DNA of 64,000 bases from Hygrocybe punicea (Eukaryota; Basidiomycota; Agaricomycetes; Agaricales; Hygrophoraceae): contig OY744473.1 in the NCBI GenBank assembly GCA_963556145.1, forward strand, positions 4,588,001 to 4,652,000, given 5' to 3'. The translations under genes were made by a program, and so were the position numbers. Positions 36,828 through 47,385 of this stretch are shown here, piece by piece. A model generated the notes under the pieces. That model saw only the letters and a program-made list of their open reading frames with translations. It was not told the origin of the DNA and searched no databases. The first letter of the stretch is position 1. Every line of letters begins with the position of its first letter.

Positions 36828-36985
36828 TGGAGTGGTACCGAGGTACCACTCCGGGGGCTCACGCAGGACTCGAGGGAAAGGTCGACTGGATAGGAAGGAT
36901 GGACTGACTACTACATCTGGAAGGCTACTAACTAGGTCAAACCGTGGGAACCTGATCACGTGACTGACCAGGCACAACTACTACA
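36828..36985 (-). repeat. Solo LTR of the small CCGN-targeting family
   Basis: This 158-bp sequence is the exact reverse complement, by eye, of the LTRs at 28659 and 30672. CCGG is duplicated at 36824-36827 and 36986-36989. A solo LTR forms by recombination between the two LTRs of a full element. Confidence 0.92.
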
Positions 36986-37364
36986 CCGGTGCTGCTGCTG
37001 CTGCCATCGCCATTGCTGCTGCCGGTGCTGCTGCTGCTGCCGTCGCCGTTGCTGCTGCCACTGCTGCTGCTGCTGTCGTGGCCGTTGCTGCTGCCGCCGT
37101 TGCTGCTGCCGCCATTGCTGCTGTTGCTGTTGCTGCTGCTGCCGGCATTGCTGCTGCTGCTGGCCGTCATAGTTGTGGTTGCCGTTGTTGTTGCCGCCGC
37201 TGGTGGTGATGTTGGATGGCTTTGGCTGTTGCCGCTGCCGCTGCTGCTGCTGCTGCTGCCATTGCTGCCAGCGCTGCTGCTTCCGCTGTTGCTGCTGCTG
37301 CTGGCCGTTGCCGTTGTCGTTGCCTGGTTGCCGTTGCCTTTGCCGTTGCCGTTGCCATTGCCGC

Positions 37365-39540
37365 TGGAGTGGTACGGAGGTACCGCTCCGAGGGCTAGCT
37401 GGAGAGTCTCGCTGGAGAGCTGGCGAGGAAGGATGGATTCGGACTGACTACTGACAGGGATCTATCTACAACGAACCGTGGGAGCCTCGTCACGTGACTA
37501 GGCACTCGCTACTACTCCAAGTGCCCCCCTTCCTCATAGCGACGTCCTCGTCGCTATCAAAGACTCAAAACAGGGGGGAAAGAGGAAAAGAAAAGGGGGA
37601 AAACAGACTGAAAGACAGACCAAAAACAACCAAGCTAGTCTACTCCACTAGGGTCTAGTAAAGGAGGTCCAAGACTGGGATCAAAGGAAACAGGAATCTG
37701 TCTGAAAAAAGATGGGAGAGAAACAGAGGGATGGGAAAGGTTATGAGAAACGTGGTGGACACGAGCCAGAAGTTTTGATGAGTTTCGCATAGAGATAGTG
37801 GGAAGGTGGTGGGGTTGTACTCGATACGGGGAGTCGTCGAAATGTATTGGGTATCGTTGATAACGAGGTGGGAGTCTATTTACAGGGTATCTCGGGGGAA
37901 GGTTTTGAGGGTGGACGCGGCGGTGACGGTAGCGAAGCGTGGACCATGGATTTTGCACTCGGGGGTAGGTAAGGGTGGGGACATTCTTGGGTCGCCAGAT
38001 GGGGACGTGGGTATGATAGGTGTTGCGCCAAGTATGATTTTGGCAGGGGGTGTTGAATGTGGGGACAGCTTGAGTTTTTGGGGTAGGGATATTGGTGCGG
38101 CACGCTGACGGCGGTGTCTCCATGGGCTCCGTTTGTGTAGACACGTTGGCATATCGTTTTGTGGGGCTAGGTGGGTCTCCTTCACATGCGGTCGTGTGTT
38201 GGAACGTTTCGTCGTGCTGTTTTATTCCCTTTCGGTGGGGTTTGTCCCCGGTGCGCGTTTCCTCCTTCGTGCTCGCGTGTTGTCGCGTTTTCTCACCCTG
38301 CTCTTTGTTGTTTTGCCTCGCAGCGCCATTTGCTTTGTCTCGGCTCTCTCCTGCAAGGAACTCCGCGATCTCGGATGCCAGAGGCCACGACTGGCCGTGC
38401 GGGTCTCCATGACGCGTTTGGTGGATGGTGGAAGCGCGGTACGGTGTGGGGACGAGATGGTCGTGTTGAGGGTTCGGTTTTGGGTCAGGGTAGACGGGGA
38501 TGGTGGCGCGAGACGGTGTAGGCGCGAGACGTTCGTGTCGGAGGGGTTTCGAGGCCGGTTTCGCGGTGCTGGGAGTGGGCATGCCGGTGGGCGTTGAACA
38601 CTCACGCTCATGCGAGCTTTTTGGGTTGGGGTGGGATATGGTTGCAGGCTGGGATGGAACGGGCGCGGGACAGGGCTCTGGGGTTGGCCTTGCATTGGGG
38701 TTGGGTCTACACGCCGGGCGTTCGCGCTCACGGCCGCTTTTGGCGCTGGGGTTGGGGTATTTCGAAGGCAGCTCACGGCTGCGCTCTGCTCGGGGGTGCT
38801 TGGGGTTGGGGGTGGCGAGAGCCGCGGGCGCTGGGGATTCGCGTCCGCGCTCGGTTTGGAGGTGGTTGGCGATGTGGGACGGTGATGGTGGTGAGTTTCG
38901 GGGCCTGTGCCTCGCTTTTGGCTTGACGTGGTTGGGACTAGCAAGGTGGGGTGACGGGGCTGTCGAACGCTCACGCTCGGAAGCGCTGGGAGGTGCTGGA
39001 GTGACGTTGCTGGGCACCGGGGCAGTGAGCGTCGTCGTTGTGTTCATTTGGGTCCACGTCGCTGTGGGCTGGGCCGTTGGTGGCGAGATTGTTGGTTCTT
39101 TTTTTGTATTGCTTTTCCATCGGGTTTTTTCCTTCTTCGCTCGTTCTTTTTGTTTCTTTTTAGTAGTCATTTGTGCGGTCGAGAAAATGAAAGTGTTTGG
39201 TGCTTGGAAAATCGTTCGGTGCTCGGAAAACTACTTGGTGTTCGGGAAACTGCTGGGTGTGCTCTGTGCTCTGTGCTCGGGCTCGTAAAATTGCTAGAGT
39301 GCTGAAAAATCACTAGAAGTTGCTGAAAGTCGCTGAAAATCGCTGAAGATGGAGGCTGTGTTCGAATCCGCTCTCATCACCACGTTGGAGTGGTACGGAG
39401 GTACCGCTCCGAGGGCTAGCTGGAGAGTCTCGCTGGAGAGCTGGCGAGGAAGGATGGATTCGGACTGACTACTGACAGGGATCTATCTACAACGAACCGT
39501 GGGAGCCTCGTCACGTGACTAGGCACTCGCTACTACTCCA
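37365..39540 (-). mobile_element. Small LTR retroelement, copy 2 (CCGN target family), reversed
   Basis: Two 155-bp LTRs (37365-37519 and 39386-39540) look identical. CCGC is duplicated at 37361-37364 and 39541-39544. The LTRs are clearly related to copy 1 but diverged over much of their length. The sense strand is minus: the 5' LTR is at 39540, followed by the same ACGTGGTGATGAGAG, and the purine tract lies at 37537-37520. No polymerase or integrase is seen. Confidence 0.9.
37635..39170 (-). CDS. 511-residue Pro/Thr/Lys/Arg-rich protein inside LTR copy 2
   Basis: An uninterrupted frame on the element's sense strand starts MTTKKKQKERAKKEK, about 215 bp after the 5' LTR, and runs almost to the purine tract. 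Its N-terminus is highly basic. The middle is low-complexity with repeated SERER/HPNP-like motifs, and the end is Tyr/Pro/Arg-rich. Its position and basic, disordered character would suit a Gag-like RNA-binding protein, but there is no zinc knuckle or capsid motif. A segment with VSTQTEPMETPPS resembles STQTDATTQPQP encoded just outside at 40065-40110. Confidence 0.4.
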   Translation of the reverse strand: MTTKKKQKERAKKEKTRWKSNTKKEPTISPPTAQPTATWTQMNTTTTLTAPVPSNVTPAPPSASERERSTAPSPHLASPNHVKPKARHRPRNSPPSPSHIANHLQTERGRESPAPAALATPNPKHPRAERSRELPSKYPNPSAKSGRERERPACRPNPNARPTPEPCPAPVPSQPATISHPNPKSSHERECSTPTGMPTPSTAKPASKPLRHERLAPTPSRATIPVYPDPKPNPQHDHLVPTPYRASTIHQTRHGDPHGQSWPLASEIAEFLAGESRDKANGAARQNNKEQGEKTRQHASTKEETRTGDKPHRKGIKQHDETFQHTTACEGDPPSPTKRYANVSTQTEPMETPPSACRTNIPTPKTQAVPTFNTPCQNHTWRNTYHTHVPIWRPKNVPTLTYPRVQNPWSTLRYRHRRVHPQNLPPRYPVNRLPPRYQRYPIHFDDSPYRVQPHHLPTISMRNSSKLLARVHHVSHNLSHPSVSLPSFFRQIPVSFDPSLGPPLLDPSGVD

Positions 39541-40816
39541 CCGCCGCTGGTGGTGGTGGTGGTGGTGGTGGTGGTGGTGTTGCGGCTGCCCCGCGTCCAT
39601 TGGCATTGCGTTGGCGTTGGCATCCATCTTGTGCCAATGTGGTTGCGATGTGGTCGCAGTCGAGTTGCCTGCCGCAAATAACATTAGTAAAGTTAAGAAA
39701 AAAATGGAAACTTACCTTTGAACACAACACAATTTGTGTTGTGTTCAACCCGCGTTGAAGTTGCTGTGTTGCGTGAAAGGTCACGGCCGGTCACATGATG
39801 CCGTTTAACACGAAATAGTAAGTAAAGAAATACGAAAAACAAATGAAATCAATACCTTAAAAATATCCGCGTTCGCGGTTTGAACGCGGTTTGGAGCCGT
39901 TCAGGAAATCCGGCAGGCCTCGAAACCCGGAACTGAACCCGCGGTCCGGTTCAGCACTTGGCTGAACTTAGACCGAACTTAGGGTTCGGTTCGGGGTTTG
40001 AACCGGGTTCGGCTAGGTTCGGAACCGAACTACGGCAACACTAATACCTGCATATCAGCATCAACACAAACAGACGCAACAACCCAGCCTCAACCGCTTA
40101 CCAACACCATTTTCAAGTGCCCACCGCCTCCACCTCGACGCAAACATCACCCACCAACAGCATCTCCATGTCGACCCAAACAGCCCCATCCTCGCGCGAA
40201 ACCGTGCTGGACAACGCCCCATTGTCAAATAGTGCCCAAACGTGAACCCCCATGCCAAAAACCCAACGGGAGATGCATCACATGCCCGCATCAGCCCCAA
40301 ACACACCGTCCCCACTGCAAAATGCATCTCAAGTCCCACCCCGGCCCCAAACCCCGTGCCCGTGCAAGAAAACGCGTTCAAATGCGTCCCAGACCGTGGT
40401 CTCACAACACCCGACCATTCGATGCCCACACAGGCCCCAAAGCCTGTGCCCATGCAACAGAACGTGCCCAAACACGCCCAGACCCCGTTCCCCCCAATTA
40501 CATGCCCACACATGCCCACATCAGCCCAGAATCACAACGCCACCATCCAGACGCCACAACTGTGAATGCCAAGGCTCAATGGCATCGAAACGCAGGCTGA
40601 TGCATACGCAAGGTTTGAGATGACGAAGGAGGATGAGAGGAAGGGGAGAATTGGAGATGATGTGGGGAACAAGGAGATGGATACGATGGGTGAGAGTCTC
40701 TCGCCCACGAGAACCACCCATCGCCTGGTTCCCAGCCCCCCCCCACTCCTTGCGTTTGCACAGCGAGAGTCTCTCGCCCACAAGAACCACCCGCCGCCTG
40801 GTTCCTAGCCCCCCAC

Positions 40817-40871
40817 TCCTCGCGTTTGCACAGCGCCATGTCAATTGACGTGCGTGTCAGCAATGCAAGGT
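40817..40871. repeat. 54-bp nested palindrome (55 bp)
   Basis: CCTCGCG arm, CATGTCAATTGACGTG core, GCAAGGT arm. It is the most worn of the complete copies. Confidence 0.7.
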
Positions 40872-41797
40872 AGATTTGGGCTGGAACCTGCTGGGTTTCC
40901 TGCGCGGGTCAATACCCGTACCCGACCCGCCGCTACCTGCCATCTACCGACTGAAAAAGGACCTGTGGGTAGACGGGTACAGGTTGGAGCGGGTCCGGGT
41001 ACGGCCTCGGGACACCCACAGGTATACCTGTGTCATTGCCCAACATCGCCTGCCGCCATCAGATATTCGACTCCAATAGAACCTGCCACCCACTACCTGC
41101 CACCTGCTCGCTATGACCCAGTCATTCCTAAAGCAGAACCAGTTGAACCCAATGTATCCGACCTCTTTCGTCTCGTCTCACAGCAATTAGCTGTCCTCAC
41201 ACAAGCCCTCATCAAACGAAACAATCCTCCAAAGCCTTGTGCAAATAGGGCTGAGCTGACCACCGCAGGACAGGGGTTCACAAATTTTAACTGCCTCTTT
41301 TGTGAGGACCCGTTCCATCGTATATGTGATTGTCCCATCTGCGAGCAGTACACTTGGGACAGAATATGCCGCAAGAACGAGCTCAGCCGCATCATGTTGC
41401 CCAATGGAATGTATCTTCCAAAGGCTATTGTTGGCAAAAATATGAAAGATCGCTTTGACATGTGGCATGCACAGAACCCCGGCAACCGCACTCCCCCTGC
41501 CTGTAACCCCACAGAACCGTTCCAACGCGACCCCCCACCTCACGTCAAAACCAACTTCATCTCCGCCATTGAAGTACCCACCTACAAACCTGAGGTCACC
41601 ACTGAGTACGCCGACATCTTTCAGTCCACGATGTCTGACATCGACAACGACAACGAGCAGATCAAGGTTTTGGAAGCCAAAGTGCAGTGGCTTCGTAAAC
41701 GGGTTAGATTCGATGGCGTAGAAATCCCCTCAAAAGCAAAAGGCAAGTCTAGAGAGACATATCCCAATCCGCCCGCCACTTCCACATCCATTCCCGT

Positions 41798-41934
41798 TGT
41801 AGTAGGAGGTCACGTGATAGGATCCCACGGTTCGTAGGACTACTTAGTAGAGATCACACTGTAGTAGAGACTCAGCTTATCATACCATGATGTTCACCCC
41901 ATGACACCCTGAGTGGGCTCCCCTGCCCACTCCA
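41798..41934 (+). repeat. Solo LTR, older member of the CCGN family
   Basis: 137 bp from TGTAGTAGGAGG to CCCACTCCA with CCGT on both sides (41794-41797 and 41935-41938). It retains TCACGTGA and CCCACGGTT. It splits the Gag-protease frame, which reopens on removal. Confidence 0.85.
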
Positions 41935-42785
41935 CCGTCACGAAACCTGCCAAGAAAACGACCAGGCCTATCAATGAGCACCCGATCACCATAGTCCCCC
42001 CTTTGAATACGTGGCCGACTGAGCTGACTGCCTTCATGCCATGCACCCCCCAGAACCTTCCCGTGTCGCACCCACAATACTGCTACCAGGCCCCAAGCGA
42101 GGACCCTGGTATCGCTAAATCCATTATCGACTGCGCACTCGATTCTCAGGTTTGCATTTCACAACAAGAACTCTTAGCCATGTCACCCGACGCTCACCGT
42201 CATATGAAGGATCTTACCACATCAAAGAAGGTCACCGCCGAGACCAACAACGTAGAGGTCTTTCACTTTCATGCACCTGAAATCCCTACCCACGCCTGCC
42301 AACATTGTCAGGAAAATGTCCTGCTCATCGTTGGCCGAGACTCAGTCCCTCTCCATGCGGTCTACCCCCTCATCAATGGCAAGTTCATATTCAAGTGCGT
42401 CCTTGACAATGGCTCTATGATCATCGGCATGTGATGTGATATTTGGGAGAAACTCGGATACGGCCTCAAAAATATGAAGATGCGGATGCAGTCGGCGAAC
42501 AAAAGTGACAATGACACTCTCGGCCGGATCGCCAACCTCAAGTTCACTTTTGGCGACGTCGATCTATTCTTACAAGTCCAAGTCGTTGACGACACCCCTT
42601 ACGAGATCCTCATCGGCTGCCCATTCTTCACGCTTTCCGAGGCCCTCATGAATGATTATAAAAACAGAGAGCAACAAGTCATGATCATGGATCCAAACAC
42701 CGGCACCATCGTCACTTTGCCCACCATTGAGCACAACCAAAAGAACCAACGAGAGCAGTCCAACACCGGAAAGCCGGAATTTTAG

Positions 42786-43310
42786 AAGTCAAGGACCTGG
42801 CGATACCTCTCGGGAAGGATGCACTGGGAGATGAGAAGCTGCCACTTGAAAGCGACCACACCTATACCATGAACTATTCGTCCCTTTTGCCGTTTCCCTT
42901 AGAAGAGGACTTATGTTTTTCTATCGATTTACATTTCTCTTCATCTCAGCCTCAGACTGCCGCCCAGTACATTTCATTGTTGACCGATGTACAAAATCAG
43001 ATACGTACTACCAATACCCTTCCTTCATCTTGTTCCATCTCTGCTCCTGTGTCATGTATTTCTTCTTCAAATATTTGTAACAAAACCCCTACTGAACACA
43101 CTACTTATATCTGGTATACCACCCCCCCTACCAGGGACCTAAAAGGAGTCGTCACCAAGAACAAGTATAAGAAGGTAGCCGATTGTATCCACCCAATTTC
43201 TACCACTCTTCCCGACGAATACCGGATCATATGCGAGATCACCAGCGACCCGCTAGCCGACTTACCCACACTCCCGACTCACCCGCCCAACTTTACACCC
43301 AGCACCCACT
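42786..43310 (+). pseudogene. Gypsy linker between protease and RT
   Basis: Coding-like sequence (42869-43310) with ...TRDLKGVVTKNKYKKVAD... and ...DEYRIICEITSDPLADLPTLP.... It leads in frame across the first MITE into the inverted RT block once that block is turned round. Confidence 0.6.
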
Positions 43311-43682
43311 TAGTGTTGCCACAGCTAAGGCTAATAGCTGGCTACTAGCCATTAGCTTAGCTGATTTTAGCTTAGCTGATGCCAGCTAAGCTAATGGCTA
43401 ATCTCCAGCTAATGGCTAAGGCTAAAGTATTTCAGAAAGTTAGCTTAGCTGTAGCTGAAGCTAAGGGAAGATAAAAATAATATCATCTCAGAACAGCCTA
43501 GAAATACCTAAAAAGGATATCATACCTGACTAATAGTCATTAGCTTAGCTGACTTTAGCTTAACCATAGCTGCAGCTAGTACTTGGCTAGTGGCTAAGGC
43601 TAAGATATTTTTCATGAATTAGCTTAGCTTTAGCTGCAGCTAATTTAGCCGCAGCTAGGCTAGCTTAGCTGTGGCAACACTA
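43311..43682. mobile_element. hAT-type MITE, TTAGCTAAGC family (copy a)
   Basis: 372 bp with ends TAGTGTTGCCACAGCTAAGG and the inverse TAGTGTTGCCACAGCTAAGC. It is packed with AGCTAA/TTAGCT repeats. Present flanking 8-mers are CACCCACT and GCGGTCTC, which do not match each other because the right side belongs to an inverted segment. Confidence 0.9.
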
Positions 43683-44758
43683 GCGGTCTCTTCTTCTTCG
43701 CCAAATTCGAAGGGTGTCCCTTTGCGGGTAAGATGGATGAGGGGTCAGGAGTGGAGTGAGAAGTCTTTGATAAAAATGTGCAAGATGCCGCAGATACCAA
43801 GGAAGGCATGAACTTCGGTGAGGTTACAGGCCAATCGCGAATCTTCTGCACTTTGGACTTGTTGGCTACTCGTCCTTCGTATGTGCATCAGTGGCCAACA
43901 ACAATGACTGAGGGTCAACACAACTCGAGTTTCTTGCCATTGAGGGTACCGCTAACATAGCGGAAATGCTGGATGATGTCGTTGACACCTTGGAAGTGTT
44001 CCCAAATAAAGCATCGGATTGCTGGGTTCTCAGGTATGGTCTCATAGGTACTGTCGGGTTGCTCATAGCGGGTTGGAGGCCCTTTGACAGGAATATTGTC
44101 CATATACGGAACAGCAAGGTGTAGGATTTTGTCACGGAGGATGTACGTGGAGTCACCGTGTAAGATCTGTGGGGAATTTGTGTATCCCATAGCGATCCGC
44201 ATAAGTCGAAGCATTCCAAGTGGGGACTGAAACATCATATAGTCCCGAGACGAGGTGTGGATGAGGCATTGGTCGAAAGAAATGAAGAGGTCGAAGGAAG
44301 CGTAGCAAGAGTGGCCACCAAAGGCCTCAGCCAGGTGCTCGGTCATGGGCAGTATGGTGGGATCGCAGATAGTGATGGCGTTAAGTGGCTGTAGATCATG
44401 GATGATACGAAGGGACTTCCCATCCTTTTTCAAAACGCAAAACCAGTGGGAGTGGTATGACGAATTCGAGGGTTCGTAGGTACCAGCGTTAATCTTGTCT
44501 TTGATGATGCCGATGACTTCATTAAGGTTGCTGGGTGGGATTGGGATATTTCTATGGACCCACAGGTCATGCGGTATGGTAGGAATGTGGATTGGCAGGA
44601 AGTAGTCCGTGTTGAATTGCCCTTTTTCGGATTCGTTCCAGGTGAAAGCAGCTTCTTGCGTTTTAATGATATGGTGGCCAAGTTTCTCTTCCTCAGGCCA
44701 AAGGAATCCATCTGGGTTCATCGGCATTGCGTCATGTTGTTCCTGGGTGTAGCAGGTG
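43683..44758 (-). pseudogene. Gypsy reverse transcriptase segment, inverted relative to the rest of the element
   Basis: Minus strand, from 44727: GFLWPEEEKL, RNIPIPPSNLNEVI, SSYHSHWFCVLKKDGKSLR, IIHDLQPLNA, FQSPLGMLRL and MGYTNSPQILHGD, the standard gypsy RT blocks. YMDNIPVKGP replaces the expected xxDD active site. The tail (43860-43683) has KIRDWPVT and ends ...GEEEETA. Gag, protease and RNase H are on the plus strand. Flipping this block makes STH run into YTQEQHD and GEEEETA run into IDYLINAIITLPAL. Frameshifts near 43915 and 43780 add further damage. Confidence 0.88.
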
Positions 44759-45935
44759 TAGTGTTGCCACAGCTAAGCTAGCCTAGCCGCGGCTAAATTA
44801 GCTGCAGCTAAAGCTAAGCTAATTCATGAAAAATATCTTAGCCTTAGCCACTAGCCAAGTACTAGCTGCGGCTATGGTTAAGCTAAAGTCAGCTAAGCGA
44901 ATGACTATTAGTCAGGTATGATATCCTTTTTAGGTATTTCTAGGCTGTTCTGAGATGATACTATTTTTATCTTCCCTTAGCTTCAGCTACAGCTAAGCTA
45001 ACTTTCTGAAATACTTTAGCCTTAGCCATTAGCTGGAGACATCAGGAAAATTACAAGCCCTTTTTTTGCACCTTGGAGGCTTTTGACCTTTTTTGAAACC
45101 TCTTGAACTTTTTTCTGAGGTTTTTTTCATCTTTTTTAACAACTTCTGCTACCTTATGGCACTTTGAGTCACTTGGAAATATTTACTACATAATATCCCT
45201 TGCACACCTTTTCACCCTTTTTGACTTTTTCCCACCTTTTCAAACTTGGATGACTTTGACTCCTTTAGCACTTTGCTTACTTGTTGACCCTTTACAGTTA
45301 ATCATTTTACTTGTCTTACCACTTTTGACCTTATGACCTTGGATCACTTTTCACCTTTTGTGCTTTTTCTTACTTTTCCCCTCTTTTTCAAAAGTGAATT
45401 ACTTTGAAAAAAGGATACCTCTTGTCCCAAGACAAAGAGCTTTTTTAAGCCGGGTCCATTTCTTGAAAAAGTTGTTTTGTCTTTGGAAAAGAAGAATTTC
45501 TTGGAAAGCTTTTCCATACCTTTTGTGGTTTGTTAGCCTTTTTTTACAGGTTACTTCTGAATGAATACTTTCAGTTTCAAAATAAATTGTGTACAGTATA
45601 AATTTGAAGCTTCAATAATTTCAGTAAATGTCTTGTTATTGAAGAAGTACTGTAAAATTGTCAATCAACACTGGTAATGTACTTTGTCTCAAAATATTGG
45701 ATCATCATGATTTGGAATGCTTTTTGAATACTGGTGCAACAATATGATAACAATTAGTATACCCTCCCAATAAATTCTACATACTTCAGTATATAGTATA
45801 GTACTGTGCACCCTGTGTGGCTAGCCTGTCTGCGAGGTGGAATTTGGGTGCTGGGGCCTTGCACCGGCCCTCAGCCATACGTGGGCCTCTTCGTCTGGGT
45901 GTCCCGATACGTCCACGTTGAACTGGACAACTTCC

Positions 45936-46168
45936 ACCTCGCGAGAGAGCCACACACGTCAATTGACGTGGCCGGCATTTTCACGAGGTGGGATTGGGGT
46001 GCCCTGTCCCACGGATACTCCATCTCACCTCGCAAGGGAGCCGCGCACATCAGTTGATGTGGCTGGTGTCTTCATGAGGTGGGATTGGGGGGCGCCCTGC
46101 GGATATTCCATCTGACCTCGCGAGATCTCGGCGCATGTCAGTTGACATGGCCAGCGTCTTCGCGAGGT
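45936..46168. repeat. Three copies of the 54-bp nested palindrome
   Basis: Copies at 45936-45989 (core ACGTCAATTGACGT), 46027-46080 (core ACATCAGTTGATGT) and 46115-46168 (core CATGTCAGTTGACATG). Outer arms are ACCTCGCGA/TCGCGAGGT or close variants. Confidence 0.87.
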
Positions 46169-47094
46169 GGCGAAACGCATGCGTACAACGCGTGCGTTCT
46201 GCCTCGGTTGCATTCGCGGTGCTGGCACACTTCATCGTGAGGTGGGTGCCGTGGTACCATGGCCTGTCCTGGCGAAACACACGCGTTCGATGTGTGTGTT
46301 TCGGTGGTGGTAATGGTGGTGGTGGTGCGGTGGCGCGTTCTTCAGTTAGAAGAAATAAAATTGATGTATTAAAACATACCATGAAGCAGCAGGGGTGGAT
46401 GCACCACCCCCTGCTGCTCGTTCCGTCTCGTTGACTCGCCCACTCCGTTCGTTTGCGTGTGCGCGCATCTTCAACGTGTTGCTGGCGCGTCCGACATGGC
46501 GTTGATTGTCAACATCGTGGTTGTGGGCGTCGTGGTGGCAATCGTCATTGTCGTTGTCGTTGTTGTGGTGCTGGTGGCCGTAGATCTATAATTTAATTGT
46601 TAGTGTCGAATAAAATGAAATAAAATAAAATAAAATAAATAAAATGAAAGGAAATAAAAAAGTACGCGGGCGCGCACGTACCAGGGCGGCATCACTCCTG
46701 GCCTTGCTCGCCGCCATCATTGGTGCGTTGGCGTCGTCCTATAGTCAACTTTGGGGTCAGTACAGATGAAATTGCCTAAGTCCAAACTTACCGGAAATGG
46801 CAAAAAGTGGTGATGTTTGGCGCTCCATTTTGCCAAACTTTGCCAAATGGTCTGTGCGTGACCTCAAAACATATATAAGTCGTGCACAAGCATTTACTTG
46901 TTATGTGTGTAATACTGATTTACTACAGACAATCTCGTATACTTTGTAAGTTGTTAGTAAGTATAATTGTAGTAAAGTTAGTATACAATCAATTAATTAT
47001 ATTTGTAATCTATTATAATTTTTATAATAATAATAATAATTGTCTTTGAATTTATTGTGGATGTGTTATCTGGTCCGAAAAGGGCCAACTTTTA

Positions 47095-47385
47095 CAAGGA
47101 CCAAAAGGGGCCAAAGGTCCCAAGAGGTAGCACCTTTTCCAAGAAAGTGACCCAGCTTAGAAAAGGTCAAACTCTTGGAAAAAGAGGTCAAAAAGAGGGA
47201 AAAAAGGAAGGAAAAAAAAGGGAAAAGAATCAAAAGCTCTTCTTTTCCCTTCTTTTTTCTTTCCTTTTTTTCCTCCTTTTGACCTCTTTTTCCAAGAGTT
47301 TGACCTTTTCTAAGCTGGATCACTTTCTTGGAAAAGGTGCTACCTCTTGGAAAAGGTGGACCTCTTGGGACCTTTTGCACCTTTT
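47095..47385. repeat. Inverted repeat, A/G-rich hairpin
   Basis: Arms of about 130 bp around a centre near 47233. CAAGAGGTAGCACCTTTTCC at the left is mirrored by GGAAAAGGTGCTACCTCTTG at the right. Similar open frames on both strands are mirror images. Confidence 0.85.

Larger units (their letters stand above)
36508..40043. mobile_element. Non-autonomous hAT-type element, GGTTCGG family (copy 3), with two LTR insertions
   Basis: Ends are TAGTGTTGCCAAAGTTCAG and the inverse of TAGTGTTGCCGTAGTTCGG. Without the solo LTR (36828-36985) and the LTR element (37365-39540) it is about 1.2 kb, like its relatives. The flanking 8-mers (GCTGCTGT and ATACCTGC) do not match, unlike every other copy here. 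One flank may have been deleted, or the two ends may come from different insertions. Confidence 0.75.
35976..41042. mobile_element. hAT-type element with ACGGGTACGGG subterminal repeats, filled with other elements
   Basis: The left end TAGGCAATGACACGGGTACG pairs with the inverse of the right end, TGGGCAATGACACAGGTA. Flanking 8-mers ATGTCGCC and ACATCGCC match at 6/8, both differences being transitions. The ends resemble those of the hAT at 28216 (TAGGC, ACGGGTA repeats), so that transposase may have moved it. It carries 54-bp palindromes at both sides, CTG tracts, a tandem 72-bp duplication (40692-40834) and the insertion 36508-40043. Confidence 0.75.
35133..42785 (+). pseudogene. Gypsy Gag and protease region, interrupted
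   Basis: Gag starts near 35133 (or 35314) with a Ser/Thr/Pro-rich lead. It continues as ATTFDGNLLNLSCFFEEVE, a typical Gag capsid start, to 35975, with one TGA at 35764. It resumes at 41051 after the hAT-type element and shows a zinc knuckle CLFCEDPFHRICDC (CX2CX4HX4C) near 41305. A heptad-like segment follows near 41650. After a solo LTR it resumes at 41939 (removal joins TSIP to VTKPAKK). Then comes the protease: FKCVLDNGSMIIGM, where DSG would be expected, and later EILIGCPFFTL. A TGA at 42433 stands at a usual Arg. The frame ends at 42783. The RT would follow. Confidence 0.8.

Noticed and set aside
45541..45822. Possible partial copy of the 22489 palindromic MITE ending CACCCTGTG
   Set aside because: Only the last bases and some AT-rich words match; no left end or TTA duplication found.
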